A stretch of DNA of 64,000 nucleotides from Zobellia russellii (GCF_018728565.1 NZ_JACSOI010000006.1:243200-307199); one strand, 5' to 3'; positions 1 to 9,524 are shown, numbered from the stretch's first letter. Numbers and translations are program-made. The notes: generated by a model not told the origin, from the sequence alone.

Positions 1-159
1 AAACCCGGACTTTTCATCAAAATCAAAAAAACCAACCTAAACACATGAAATCGTTTAGTTAAAAAACTTTTTCATAGCATTTTTACTAATAACACTCTAC
101 TTGACAAATACCCTACCCTTTTTTAAAAGTTTTTTCTACTTTTATTTAAAAGCATATAA

Positions 160-705
160 ATGACTTCTATTTTTTGGGATGAAACCCTAAGCGAAATAAA
201 AAAGGGAATTGTAGAAAGAGGACATCCTTTTCGGTTTTTTACATTAGCCACCATGGGCAAATCTGGGACTCCAAGTCAACGTACAGTAGTCTTTAGACAT
301 TTTAATGACAACCTAAGCCTTGTATTCTATACGGACAAGCGTTCCCAAAAAGTTAAGGATATTGAGAATAAAGCAGATGTAAGTTTATTATTCTATCATC
401 CTGAAAATCTTTTGCAGATTGTCATAAAAGGAAAAGCATCAAAAATTACTAAACCTGAAATACTAAAAGAATACTGGAGTGCTGTTCCGGACAGCAATAA
501 AAAAGACTACACTACCCATGTGGCCCCCGGGAGTATTATAAAAGCACCGGATACCATTACATATTTAGATGACCGCAACCATTTTTGCGCTATTGAAATA
601 GTACCTGACACTATTGAGTACCTAAAATTAAAGCGACCCAACCATATTAGGGTGCTTTTTTCCAGAACCGATGCATCTTGGGAAGGGGAGTTTTTAACCC
701 CTTAA
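160..705 (+). CDS. pyridoxamine 5'-phosphate oxidase family protein
   Basis: The 181-residue protein has an FMN-binding split-barrel character. An N-terminal FRFFTLATM stretch is followed by a segment with QRTVVFRHF and YTDKRSQKV, as in flavin-binding PNPOx-type proteins. The C-terminus ends W-E-G-E-F-L-T-P, like the Alr4036-type branch. It is shorter than true PdxH (about 210 residues or more), so oxidation of pyridoxamine phosphate is not assured and another flavin- or haem-dependent role is possible. It converges with bshC, with only 13 bases between the two stops. The family assignment is firm; the substrate is inferred. Confidence 0.82.
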   Translation: MTSIFWDETLSEIKKGIVERGHPFRFFTLATMGKSGTPSQRTVVFRHFNDNLSLVFYTDKRSQKVKDIENKADVSLLFYHPENLLQIVIKGKASKITKPEILKEYWSAVPDSNKKDYTTHVAPGSIIKAPDTITYLDDRNHFCAIEIVPDTIEYLKLKRPNHIRVLFSRTDASWEGEFLTP

Positions 706-718
706 CTTGTACTGCCAA

Positions 719-2320
719 CTATACCTTTACTACTGTGAACTCTTGTTGAAGTGGCTTTAAGGTATCCAAAAGCATAGGCACTAGACTTTCTCCTAACTCC
801 AAATAAAGCTCGGAGAAATTTACGTTCCGCTCCTGTAAAGACTTATTCGGAAAAAGTTCGTTCTGAATTTCCGTCATGCGAAGCACGTGGTCTTTAAGTT
901 TTCGTTTTTGAGCCTGCAGCAACCTTTTTTCAAGATGGTCCAAACCTTTCTTTTGCTTTACTTCTTGGGCCTTTACGGCTCCCAAGAAAGAAGCATCGGT
1001 CTGTTCTGCTAAATCATACAAAGCTTTAAATTGCTCCTCTAACAGTTGTTTTTGAGGGGCAAAGTCAATATCAATATTAGATATTTCCCTGATTTTTTTA
1101 TTAATGAAGCTACTTTGTTTTAAAAACAGGTCTTTTACGGCAAGGTTCATTTTAGCCAACTTTTCCGCTTGCTTTTCAGTTATCACCAATGCCGAATTTC
1201 TCAGCAACAAAATAGGAAAAGGTACTTGCATGGCCTCGAACATGGCTTTCAGCTCCAACCAATAAGCTATTTCCCCTCCTCCACCTATATAACATAGATT
1301 AGGCAGGATTACCTCTTGGTATAATGGTCTTGCGATTACGTTGGGAGAGAACCGTTCCGGGTAAGCTTTTAATTCTTTTTTCAGTTCTTCTTTCGTAAAA
1401 CGAATTTCAGTATCGTTTATAAAATATTCCCCGTTTTGCTCCACAATCCTTTCTCTGAGCCCCTCCTTTAGGTAAAAATAATTGATTTCACGAGGGTTTA
1501 CCTGAATGGTATACTTCTGCTCCAAAGCTTCAAATTCCGCTATGGTTTCGGAAACCTTCCGGTGTGCCAATTGGTCAAAAATATCCTTCTCGGCATAAGG
1601 CACTAAAAGACTTTTTAAGCTCTTATCATCACCATCTACAATGACCAAACCTTCATTTCCAAAAAGTGCATTGGCTAAATAACGTGTTGCATTGGTTAAA
1701 TTATCGTGCTGTAAATAAGCTTTCTTAAAAAGCTCTTTTAACGCAATGGCATTGGTACTATTCCCTATTTGATTTGAAAACGCTTCAAAAATTTCATCCA
1801 GACCTTCCGTATCCAAGTGACCTACGGCCCCAGATGCCGTTCTATTCCATTTTAACTTTTTTCCTTGAAAGTTAAAGTAGTTGATTTCCTCAAAATCATG
1901 GTCTTCCGTAGCCATCCAATACACAGGTACAAAATTGTATTTTGGATATGCTTTTTTAAGCTCCTTTGTAAGATTTATGGTAGATACTATCTTATAGAGG
2001 AAATATAACGGTCCCGTAAAAAGGTTTAGTTGGTGCCCGGTAACTATAGTAAAAGTAATGGGTTCCTTTAGTTTTTTTAGGTGTGTCTGGGTTTCTTCCG
2101 TTACATCAAACCCCTGGTATTGCTTTTGTAATGCTTCATAGAGCACTTCTCTATGGGCTTCGGGAAAACTTGTGGCCTTTTCAGCTATTTGACCTTTAAA
2201 ATTCTCTAGGTTGGGAAACCGGTTGTAAAAGTTGCGCACCTGCGGTTCTTGGGCAAGATAATCACATATAAATTCCGAAAAATAGCCGGTCCGGTAAAAG
2301 GGTAAACAGTCAATATCCAT
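719..2320 (-). CDS. bshC: bacillithiol biosynthesis cysteine-adding enzyme BshC
   Basis: This 533-residue protein is the expected full length for BshC, which adds cysteine to glucosaminyl-malate in the last step of bacillithiol synthesis. The N-terminus (MDIDCLPFYRTGYFS) and the blocks FTIVTGHQLNLFTGPLYFLYK and VPVYWMATEDHDFEEI are characteristic of the family. A lysine- and glutamine-rich helical stretch at about residues 395-480 matches its coiled coil. Bacillithiol is a low-molecular-weight thiol of Firmicutes and many Bacteroidota. bshA and bshB are not in the window. The gene is divergent from the M14 peptidase. Confidence 0.95.
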   Translation of the reverse strand: MDIDCLPFYRTGYFSEFICDYLAQEPQVRNFYNRFPNLENFKGQIAEKATSFPEAHREVLYEALQKQYQGFDVTEETQTHLKKLKEPITFTIVTGHQLNLFTGPLYFLYKIVSTINLTKELKKAYPKYNFVPVYWMATEDHDFEEINYFNFQGKKLKWNRTASGAVGHLDTEGLDEIFEAFSNQIGNSTNAIALKELFKKAYLQHDNLTNATRYLANALFGNEGLVIVDGDDKSLKSLLVPYAEKDIFDQLAHRKVSETIAEFEALEQKYTIQVNPREINYFYLKEGLRERIVEQNGEYFINDTEIRFTKEELKKELKAYPERFSPNVIARPLYQEVILPNLCYIGGGGEIAYWLELKAMFEAMQVPFPILLLRNSALVITEKQAEKLAKMNLAVKDLFLKQSSFINKKIREISNIDIDFAPQKQLLEEQFKALYDLAEQTDASFLGAVKAQEVKQKKGLDHLEKRLLQAQKRKLKDHVLRMTEIQNELFPNKSLQERNVNFSELYLELGESLVPMLLDTLKPLQQEFTVVKV

Positions 2321-2436
2321 AAGGGTGTAAATATAAAACTCTTCGCTAATGCGACTTCCTAAAAATACGTTAATTACTTCAACCTAATTTTCATACCACT
2401 AATGGAGAAACCGCATCTTTATTTAACCATAATCGT

Positions 2437-2444
2437 TAGCTTTG
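2437..2444 (+). promoter_or_regulatory. flavobacterial -7 promoter element
   Basis: TAGCTTTG matches the Bacteroidota -7 consensus TAnnTTTG and lies 27 bases before the ATG at 2472. It overlaps the TTG at 2442 that would open a longer reading frame, which argues for the ATG. No clear -33 TTG was seen. Confidence 0.5.
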
Positions 2445-2471
2445 GTAGTATTCTCTGGAAACACCTTACAA

Positions 2472-4931
2472 ATGAAAATTCTCTTATCTGTTTTTGCCTT
2501 TTGTATTTGCCTTACACTCTCGTCCCAAGAAATAAAATCGCCCTCTGATTTTTTAGGTTATGAACTGGGCTCACAGTTTACCAGACACCATCGTGTAATG
2601 GACTATTACGAGTATCTGGCCCAAACTGACCCGGCCAGAGTGAAATTAGAGAATTATGGCGAAACCAATGAGGGAAGACCTTTGTTACTTGCATACATAT
2701 CCGCTCCGGAGAACATAAAAAATATTGAAAACATCCGCCAAGAACACTTAAAAAACACAGATGGTGAAGGGAACCCCACAAAAGCCATTGTATGGATGAG
2801 TTATAATGTACACGGCAATGAGAGTGTAAGTACTGAAGCCTCTATGAAAACAGTCTATGAACTTCTGACTAAGAAAACGGAATACCTAAAGAATACTATA
2901 GTTATCATAGATCCTTGTATGAATCCGGATGGTAGGGAACGTTATGTAAATTGGTACTATCAATATAAAAACGCACCTAATACCATAGACCCTAATAGTA
3001 AGGAGCATCACGAACCTTGGCTAAACGGTAGACCCAACCATTATATGTTTGATTTAAATAGGGATTGGGCATGGCTTACACAGACTGAAAGCCAACAGCG
3101 CATTAAAGCTTACAATAAATGGCTGCCCCATGTACATGTAGATTTTCATGAACAGGGTGTAGACAACCCTTATTATTTTGCCCCTGCCGCAGAACCGTTT
3201 CATGAGGTTATTACGGATTTTCAGAGAGAATTCCAGACCACCATGGGGAAGAACCATGCTAAATATTTTGATGCCAACGGGTGGTTTTATTTTACAAAAG
3301 AAATTTTTGACCTCCTTTATCCTAGTTACGGAGATACCTACCCTACGTATAGTGGAAGTATTGGCATGACCTACGAACAAGGTGGTAGCGGAAGCGCCGG
3401 ATTAGGGGTCATAACAGGTTCAGGTGACACCCTTACCTTAAAGGACAGAATCCTACATCATCACACCACCGGATTATCTACGTTAGAGATTGCCTCTAAA
3501 AACGTATCAAGATTAAACGAGGAATTCAAAAAATTCTATCGCCCTAAAGACTATAAATACAAGAGTTATGTTCTTAACGGCAATACGGATAAGCTGAAAG
3601 CTCTTACCCATTTATTGGAGCAACACGAAATAAATTATGGTTGGGCCACGGATAAAATCGCCAAAGGCTACAATTACAGTACAGGTAAAGTAAGTAGTAT
3701 AAAAACCAATACAAACACCTTAGTTATTGGCACCGAACAAAAAAAGGCTACACTTGTAAAAGTACTTTTTGAACCCAACACCAAACTTACGGACTCCCTT
3801 ACTTACGATATTACCGCTTGGTCTTTGCCCTATGCATACGGACTTGATGCCGTAGCTTCGGAAACCAGAGTAAACGCAGATACCCGTGAACCGAAATTAT
3901 CGGCGCCGGAAAAAGCTAAAATCACCAAGGAAGCTTACGCATTTATAGTAGAATGGAACAGCTTTAGCGACGCCCAATTTTTAGCTGAGCTTCTGAATAG
4001 CGGCATTAAAGCCAGGCATGCTAAGAATCCTTTTTCAATGGAGGGCACCGAATACAACCGTGGTACACTTTTAATTACCAAAGCCGATAATAAAAACAAT
4101 CCTGATTTTTTAAAGTCTCTTTCCGCCATTGCCAACAACCATAATAAGACCCTAAAAGCCTCCACAACAGGGTTTGTTGAGGATGGTAAAGACTTTGGCT
4201 CCAATTCCGTACAAATCATAAAGCGGCCTAAAGTAGCCATCCTCTCGGGAGAACCTACTTACACTCTAAATTTTGGCGAAATCTGGCATTTTTTTGAACA
4301 ACAGTTAAAATACCCTGTTACCATATTGGATACGGATTACTTTAAAAATGTAAACCTTTCACAATACGATATTCTCATCCTTCCGGACGGAAGTCATTAC
4401 AGTAGCTTCCTTACCGAAAACAGAATGAGCCAGTTAAAAGATTGGATAAGCGATGGAGGAAAGTTGTTAGCTTTAGGTGGAGCCTTAAAGGCCCTGGCCA
4501 AGGAAGATAAATTTCAACTGAAACCAAAGGAAACCGAAGAAGACACCAGCTCTGCCATCCCCGTTTACGACCATAATCAGCGAGAACAGATTAGAAAAGA
4601 AATTACAGGAGCTATATTCAAGACCAAAGTAGACCAAACCCACCCTTTGGCCTATGGTTATAATCACACTTACTTTAGCCTAAAATTAGGTGGGGCCGCT
4701 TATAAGTACCTGGAGAAGGGCACAGTAGTTTATCTGCAGGAAGAAGACACCAAACCTGCTGCTGGTTTTGCAGGAAGTGATGCCCAAAAGAAAATTGGGG
4801 AAAGCTTGGTGTTTGGGGTAGAATCCCACGGTAAGGGAAAATTAATCTATTTTGTTGACAATCCTCTATTTCGTGGGTTTTGGGAAAACGGAAAACTATT
4901 TTTTGCCAATGCACTTTTTATGGTAGACTAA
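2472..4931 (+). CDS. exported M14-family zinc carboxypeptidase
   Basis: The protein has 819 residues when started at the ATG that opens a signal peptide (MKILLSVFAFCICLTLSSQ). A longer frame would start at a TTG inside the promoter element. The M14 peptidase domain fills about residues 25-350. Likely zinc ligands are H114 and E117 (HGNE) and H226 (DFHEQG). NPDGR (from N151) and DLNRDW supply the usual substrate-binding residues, and E302 in TYEQGG is the likely catalytic glutamate. The C-terminal half (about 590-810) resembles a class I glutamine amidotransferase-like fold (LILPDGSHYSSF), seen in this Bacteroidota subfamily. It probably trims peptides in the periplasm or outside the cell. Confidence 0.9.
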   Translation: MKILLSVFAFCICLTLSSQEIKSPSDFLGYELGSQFTRHHRVMDYYEYLAQTDPARVKLENYGETNEGRPLLLAYISAPENIKNIENIRQEHLKNTDGEGNPTKAIVWMSYNVHGNESVSTEASMKTVYELLTKKTEYLKNTIVIIDPCMNPDGRERYVNWYYQYKNAPNTIDPNSKEHHEPWLNGRPNHYMFDLNRDWAWLTQTESQQRIKAYNKWLPHVHVDFHEQGVDNPYYFAPAAEPFHEVITDFQREFQTTMGKNHAKYFDANGWFYFTKEIFDLLYPSYGDTYPTYSGSIGMTYEQGGSGSAGLGVITGSGDTLTLKDRILHHHTTGLSTLEIASKNVSRLNEEFKKFYRPKDYKYKSYVLNGNTDKLKALTHLLEQHEINYGWATDKIAKGYNYSTGKVSSIKTNTNTLVIGTEQKKATLVKVLFEPNTKLTDSLTYDITAWSLPYAYGLDAVASETRVNADTREPKLSAPEKAKITKEAYAFIVEWNSFSDAQFLAELLNSGIKARHAKNPFSMEGTEYNRGTLLITKADNKNNPDFLKSLSAIANNHNKTLKASTTGFVEDGKDFGSNSVQIIKRPKVAILSGEPTYTLNFGEIWHFFEQQLKYPVTILDTDYFKNVNLSQYDILILPDGSHYSSFLTENRMSQLKDWISDGGKLLALGGALKALAKEDKFQLKPKETEEDTSSAIPVYDHNQREQIRKEITGAIFKTKVDQTHPLAYGYNHTYFSLKLGGAAYKYLEKGTVVYLQEEDTKPAAGFAGSDAQKKIGESLVFGVESHGKGKLIYFVDNPLFRGFWENGKLFFANALFMVD

Positions 4932-5016
4932 ATTTCAAAACTTCTTTTCGCTAAAATATAACGACTTTACACTTCCTTTTTCAATTACAAAACGCCGCGC
5001 ACCTTTGACAAACTCC

Positions 5017-5024
5017 TATATTTG
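5017..5024 (+). promoter_or_regulatory. flavobacterial -7 promoter element
   Basis: TATATTTG fits TAnnTTTG and is followed by a purine-rich ribosome-binding stretch (AAGGGAGA at about 5032) before the ATG at 5048. Confidence 0.5.
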
Positions 5025-5047
5025 TTTATCTAAGGGAGAGCAGTCAA

Positions 5048-6085
5048 ATGAAAAATTTTAAAAAGCAGTTCGGAGGTAAATTAACGAATGACTTAACCGA
5101 ACGTTACGGCCAATCGGAAAATTGGAAAGATGGTAAGTTTCTTAATCTTGAAGAAACCAGTATGTCCATTAACTTTTGGGATATTCCAAAACTTTTGTAC
5201 AAACAATTTACGGATACGGAGAAAAGAGAACCTGCCGCTCCATTGCCTGTTGCTTCGTTTCATAAAGAATCTTTTCTGTTGGATGACGCACCATTTAAAT
5301 ACATATGGTACGGACACTCCGTAGTATTAATGAGAATGAATGCCAAGACCATTCTAATAGACCCCATGTTAGGGCCCAATGCGTCTCCCATAGCACCGTT
5401 CAAAACCAAACGCTTTTCTGAAAACACACTGGGCTTGATCGATGATTTTCCAGAAATAGACTTGATGGTACTGAGCCATGACCATTATGACCATTTAGAC
5501 TATGACAGTATCTTAAAACTAAAAAACAAAACCAAAAAGTACTATGTAGCCTTGGGAGTAAAACGGCATCTGGTCACTTGGGGCATTGACCCGAAGTTGA
5601 TAACGGAATTCGATTGGTGGGACAATACTACATTCCATGATATAAAAGTAACATTTACTCCAAGCAGACATTTTTCGGGCAGGGGATTAACGGATAGGTC
5701 CAGATCGCTCTGGGGAGGATGGACGTTTACATCTAAGAATCAAAACATCTGGTTTAGCGGAGATAGTGGCTATGGTTCCCATTTTAAAGAGATAGGTGAG
5801 AAACTTGGTCCGTTTGATTTTGGTTTTATGGAAAATGGTCAGTACAACCAAAAATGGCATCAGATACATATGTTCCCGGAAGAAAGCATACAAGCGGCGC
5901 TAGATGCCAAAGTTAAAAAAGTAATGCCGGTACACTGGGCCGGATTTGCCTTGGCCCAACATGATTGGAAAGAACCCGCAGATAGATTTAAACAGGCCGC
6001 CAAGGAACAAAAACTTGAGGTAACTTTTCCAAAGTTAGGCGCGTTATACGCCCTTGATAATTGTACTGAAGAAAAATGGTGGTAA
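5048..6085 (+). CDS. MBL-fold metallo-hydrolase (NAPE-PLD/RomA-like)
   Basis: This 345-residue metallo-beta-lactamase-fold enzyme carries the HxHxDH motif at H144-D-H146-Y-D148-H149 (LSHDHYDHLD). Further metal-ligand histidines and aspartates lie in TPSRHFSGRG, FSGDSGYG and MPVHWAGF. The long N-terminus before IWYGHSVVLM and the overall arrangement resemble the N-acyl-phosphatidylethanolamine phospholipase D-like group. No signal peptide is seen, so it is probably cytoplasmic or peripheral. The substrate is unknown; a phosphodiester or lipid is an inference from the family. It converges with the gene at 6129. Confidence 0.87.
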   Translation: MKNFKKQFGGKLTNDLTERYGQSENWKDGKFLNLEETSMSINFWDIPKLLYKQFTDTEKREPAAPLPVASFHKESFLLDDAPFKYIWYGHSVVLMRMNAKTILIDPMLGPNASPIAPFKTKRFSENTLGLIDDFPEIDLMVLSHDHYDHLDYDSILKLKNKTKKYYVALGVKRHLVTWGIDPKLITEFDWWDNTTFHDIKVTFTPSRHFSGRGLTDRSRSLWGGWTFTSKNQNIWFSGDSGYGSHFKEIGEKLGPFDFGFMENGQYNQKWHQIHMFPEESIQAALDAKVKKVMPVHWAGFALAQHDWKEPADRFKQAAKEQKLEVTFPKLGALYALDNCTEEKWW

Positions 6086-6128
6086 GTTTTTTAGGGAATT
6101 TAAAAAGTCCGCTACAAAAGACCGATTA

Positions 6129-6734
6129 TTAAAGTATGGAGTAGTATCCGTAAAAACAAACCCCCAGACCTATAAAACCTACACCAATCATAAAACCGGT
6201 AAAAACCTCTTGCAATCTACGGTTTTCATTAATAATCAGTCCTAACACCCCAAATAAGATACTTATTTGAAGAAACAAAATTCCTATGTCTATCTGGGCC
6301 ACTAAACCGCGGTTTGTAAGGCCTATTTCCTCCCATGCCCGCAGACCTACAATTTTACCCATTTCACCATCCAAATCTTGAGACCAGGCTTCTCTAGGTA
6401 TATTATCCGAGCCTAAAAGAATCTCGGTCTTTTCTTCTTCGTATTTTCGGATAAGGTCATCTGTAAGTTCTATTCTAAAATCTAACTGTTCCAGTTTATC
6501 ATCTGCAACAAGTCCCGTGCCACGCAATGACTCCAAATAATCGCGTTGGTTCTCTTTTAGTATCTGTTTGATACTTTTGGCATTGTACCAACTGGAATAA
6601 CTCACGTGCTTATAATTGGCCCTGGCTATCTTCTCCTCCAACTTACTGTTAACTACTTTCATAACAGCTAATAAGGCCACTAGTATTATAATTATTACAC
6701 CTCCCCTATTCTCTATTTTACTATTTTTAGACAT
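6129..6734 (-). CDS. membrane protein of unknown function (DUF4337-like)
   Basis: This is a 201-residue protein with one N-terminal transmembrane helix (about 12-30), a soluble helical middle and two C-terminal helices (about 148-166 and 176-196). The middle part YSSWYNAKSIKQIL resembles the conserved segment of DUF4337 membrane proteins, but the match is from memory and moderate. The function is unknown. It stands alone between a convergent hydrolase and a divergent acetyltransferase, and no promoter motif was recognised. Confidence 0.72.
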   Translation of the reverse strand: MSKNSKIENRGGVIIIILVALLAVMKVVNSKLEEKIARANYKHVSYSSWYNAKSIKQILKENQRDYLESLRGTGLVADDKLEQLDFRIELTDDLIRKYEEEKTEILLGSDNIPREAWSQDLDGEMGKIVGLRAWEEIGLTNRGLVAQIDIGILFLQISILFGVLGLIINENRRLQEVFTGFMIGVGFIGLGVCFYGYYSIL

Positions 6735-6942
6735 TGTTTTGTATTAAAACTGATTTGGTTTTGGTCAAGACCAGATCTAAAAAGGACTAATCTTATTTAT
6801 TATACGTAAAAAACCGCATTAAAGTTGATATTAGACATAGAATGGCCTTTGTTTTAACGAAACTATCTAAACTTTAAGAAAATAGACTTTCAAAAATAGA
6901 AACCTCTGTAGAAGTTGAAATTTTACTCTTACAAAAACATAC

Positions 6943-7461
6943 ATGAAAAGTTTTTACACCAATAGACTTGAGATAAAACCAACTTCTGAGGAAGACGCCG
7001 CATTCATACTTAGACTATTCAATACTCCGGATTGGATTAAATATATAGGGGATAGAAACATACATTCCACAGATGCCGCCAAAAACTATATTCAAACTAA
7101 AATAAAACCACAGTTCAATAGATTAGGCTTTGGCAACTATACTGTAGTTCGCAAAGAAGATGGTGCAAAACTGGGCTCATGCGGATTGCATGATCGAGAT
7201 GGTTTAAAGGGTATAGATATAGGGTTTGCTTTTCTGCCCGAATATGCCAACCAAGGTTATGCTTTTGAAGCATCGTCAAAATTATTGGACCTAGCATTTA
7301 AAGAATTTCATTTAAACGAGATAATCGCTATAACGGGAAAGGACAACCTTCCTTCTCAGAGGCTATTAAACAAGCTTGGACTATCTAAAACCAGTACAGT
7401 TATCCTACCAAATGACTCCTTAGAACTTTTACTTTACTCCATAACAAACGTTACCGTTTAA
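6943..7461 (+). CDS. GNAT-family N-acetyltransferase (RimJ/RimL type)
   Basis: The 172-residue protein has the organisation of acetyltransferase_3 proteins. It begins with TNRLEIKPTSEEDA, has the beta-strand block LGSCGLHDRDGLKGIDIGFAF, then the acetyl-CoA loop NQGYAFEASSKLLD and the late motif DNLPSQRLLNKLGL. These features point to acetyl transfer to an amine, as in ribosomal-protein or small-molecule acetylation. The acceptor cannot be read from sequence. The gene is monocistronic. Confidence 0.9.
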   Translation: MKSFYTNRLEIKPTSEEDAAFILRLFNTPDWIKYIGDRNIHSTDAAKNYIQTKIKPQFNRLGFGNYTVVRKEDGAKLGSCGLHDRDGLKGIDIGFAFLPEYANQGYAFEASSKLLDLAFKEFHLNEIIAITGKDNLPSQRLLNKLGLSKTSTVILPNDSLELLLYSITNVTV

Positions 7462-7609
7462 TTTTTGAAAAACAAGGTGTTAAACCTATGCCAAGGCTCA
7501 AAATATTTCAATAATACTTTTAAATTCGCACTCCAAAAAAATAATTAAAGGTTGATTGGACAATTCCTCCCTATAAGCAGTCAACACAAAATACAAATTA
7601 CCGTTTTAT

Positions 7610-8545
7610 ATGAAAATGGCCTTCTTTTCATTACTGATAACCCTTGCCGCTACGTGCAATAGGCAAGCATTAGAAATTGAGGTAGTAGACACCAAATTGC
7701 TACACAACGTTCCCAGCGCTTCCGGCATCACCAAAGCTGGTGAAAATTTTTATGTGGTAGGAGATGATTCTCCATATCTGTTCAAGGTCGATGATAAGGG
7801 AACCGTTCTAGACCAAACCTCTATTTATTCTACGGAATTTTTAAATGGTAATAGGCTGGACAAAGCAAAGAAACCCGACTTCGAGGCTTTGGAAACTATA
7901 AACGGAAATGAAATCTTGGCTTTTGGGTCAGGTGCCAAATCTCCGGAGCGAGACATTTTCCTTCATATCTCACTAGAAGATAGCACCTCTTTTAAAACCT
8001 ATCAAATTACAGAATTATACAATCATTTAAGAAGTAACAAAACCCTTGGTGGCGCACACTTGAACATTGAAGGCGTAGCAATCTATCGTGACATCATTTA
8101 CCTTTTTAACCGAGGAAAAAACGTTATATTCAGTTTTAAATATGCAGATTTAATCGGATATATTGAAGGGATTAACCCTGTATTTCCTGAACCAGAGACA
8201 CTTCTTTACGAATTACCTATAATAGACGGGTTCCAATCCGGTTTTTCCGGAGCTACTATTTTAGAGGACGAAAACCTGGTCATATTCACGGCTTCTGTAG
8301 AAAAAACAGGTACTGCATATAATGATGGTGAAATAGCCGGAAGTTTTATAGGCGCCATTCCTATAAAGAACAATACCTTTTCGAACAAATACAGCGTTGC
8401 CTCCGTTCCATCTTCAGATACTCCGCTTAAAGTTGAATCGGTTACCGTGGCCGAAAAAACTCCGGATGGAAAAATCAGAATTGCCCTGGTAACGGATGAC
8501 GACAAAGGAAACTCGTTACGATTGAACTGTCTTCTAAAACTATAA
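7610..8545 (+). CDS. exported protein of unknown function (DUF6929-like, possible beta-propeller)
   Basis: This 311-residue protein has a hydrophobic N-terminus (MKMAFFSLLITLAATC) that could be a signal peptide or an imperfect lipoprotein signal, because the residue before the cysteine is Thr rather than Gly, Ala or Ser. Motifs such as GITKAGENFYVVGDDSPYLF, GGAHLNIEGVAI and GFSGATILEDENLV recall propeller-type proteins (DUF6929, esterase-like phytase or SdiA-regulated relatives). The DUF name is from memory and uncertain. It probably sits in the periplasm or on a membrane surface. Its role is unknown and the gene stands alone. Confidence 0.7.
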   Translation: MKMAFFSLLITLAATCNRQALEIEVVDTKLLHNVPSASGITKAGENFYVVGDDSPYLFKVDDKGTVLDQTSIYSTEFLNGNRLDKAKKPDFEALETINGNEILAFGSGAKSPERDIFLHISLEDSTSFKTYQITELYNHLRSNKTLGGAHLNIEGVAIYRDIIYLFNRGKNVIFSFKYADLIGYIEGINPVFPEPETLLYELPIIDGFQSGFSGATILEDENLVIFTASVEKTGTAYNDGEIAGSFIGAIPIKNNTFSNKYSVASVPSSDTPLKVESVTVAEKTPDGKIRIALVTDDDKGNSLRLNCLLKL

Positions 8546-8610
8546 TCTGTAAAACCTTTTATTCAAAATTCTGTTAAAATTCATTTTTCTTCGTGGCAGA
8601 AAATATATTA

Positions 8611-8626
8611 ATCGTAATATTGCAAT
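8611..8626 (+). promoter_or_regulatory. candidate ArsR operator overlapping the ars promoter
   Basis: The 16-base stretch ATCGTAATATTGCAAT is an imperfect dyad centred on AATATT, with 12 of 16 positions symmetric. It lies 20 bases before the arsR start. It contains TAATATTG, one base off the TAnnTTTG promoter element, so bound ArsR would cover the promoter. Assignment to ArsR is inferred from position and symmetry. Confidence 0.5.
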
Positions 8627-8645
8627 GTACTTATGAAATAAATAC

Positions 8646-8975
8646 ATGGGATTAGCTAAAACAGAAATATTCACCGATTTACAAAATGAAATTGCACTTT
8701 ATGCCAAGGTCTTTGGACATCCGGCCAGAGTATCAATTTTACAGCATTTGTTCAAAATTGACACCTGTGTTTGTGGCGATTTGGTAAATGAAATCGGTTT
8801 GGCACAACCTACCATTTCACAACATTTAAAAGAACTAAAGAATTTAGGCCTTATACAGGGCACGGTTGAAGGTACAAGTGTTTGTTATTGCATTCACAAA
8901 GAAAATTGGACAAAAATGAAAGAAGTGATGTTCAAATTTTTAGACCAAGACTTGCCTAAAAGCGATTGTTGCTAA
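8646..8975 (+). CDS. arsR: ArsR/SmtB-family metalloregulator
   Basis: The 109-residue winged-helix repressor has the recognition segment LAQPTISQHLKELKNLGLI and the metal box TCVCGDL (two cysteines in the DNA-binding helix region), as in As(III)-sensing ArsR. An unusual Cys-Cys pair closes the protein (KSDCC). It is the first gene of a four-gene ars operon, with 49 bases before the next gene. It should repress the operon until arsenite or antimonite binds. Family and context are strong; the exact inducer is inferred. Confidence 0.93.
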   Translation: MGLAKTEIFTDLQNEIALYAKVFGHPARVSILQHLFKIDTCVCGDLVNEIGLAQPTISQHLKELKNLGLIQGTVEGTSVCYCIHKENWTKMKEVMFKFLDQDLPKSDCC

Positions 8976-9024
8976 AAAAATTTAAATCCTTTTATCGTAA
9001 AAATACAATAAATAAAAATTCAGT

Positions 9025-9492
9025 ATGAAAATATCAGAAATTAAAACGGAGCTTTCTAAACTAGACAAAATTGCTTTTCAATTACCTAATGGGGAATTGG
9101 TACCAAACCACTTTCATGTAACAGAAGTAGGTAAGATTACCAAACATTTTATAGACTGTGGAGGAACGGTTCGCAAAGAAGAGGTAGTGAACTTTCAACT
9201 TTGGAACGCCAATGACTACGACCACAGGCTACATCCTGAAAAGTTAGTTCACATCATAGAGCTTTCCGAAAAAACTTTGGGAATTGAAGACTTGGAAATA
9301 GAAGTGGAATACCAAGCGGACACTATAGGTAAGTTTGGATTGGACTTTGACGGCACTAACTTTTTATTGACCACCAAACAAACAGATTGTCTTGCAAAGG
9401 ATAATTGTGGTATTCCTGCCGAAAAACCTAAACTACAATTCTCAGATCTAGGCCAGGGTAGTTCTTGCGACCCAAAAAGTGGCTGTTGTTAA
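9025..9492 (+). CDS. DUF6428 family protein of the ars operon
   Basis: This 155-residue protein of unknown function belongs to a family (DUF6428) found in Bacteroidota arsenic operons. The body has the block HFIDCGGTVR and a run typical of the family (SLWNANDYDHRLHP-like, here QLWNANDYDHRLHPEK). The last 32 residues hold five cysteines and the protein ends SCDPKSGCC, mirroring the Cys-Cys tail of the neighbouring ArsR. Binding of As(III) by these thiols is a reasonable inference but not shown. There is no signal peptide, so it is cytoplasmic. Confidence 0.82.
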   Translation: MKISEIKTELSKLDKIAFQLPNGELVPNHFHVTEVGKITKHFIDCGGTVRKEEVVNFQLWNANDYDHRLHPEKLVHIIELSEKTLGIEDLEIEVEYQADTIGKFGLDFDGTNFLLTTKQTDCLAKDNCGIPAEKPKLQFSDLGQGSSCDPKSGCC

Positions 9493-9524
9493 CTATTCTA
9501 TAATATCCAACTAAATAGAACATA

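Noticed and set aside
2442..2471. TTG-started N-terminal extension of the M14 peptidase
   Set aside because: The TTG lies inside a TAnnTTTG promoter element and the ATG at 2472 opens a clear signal peptide.
5004..5024. TTTGACA at 5004-5010 as the -33 element for the hydrolase promoter
   Set aside because: Only nine bases separate it from the -7 element, far less than the usual spacing.
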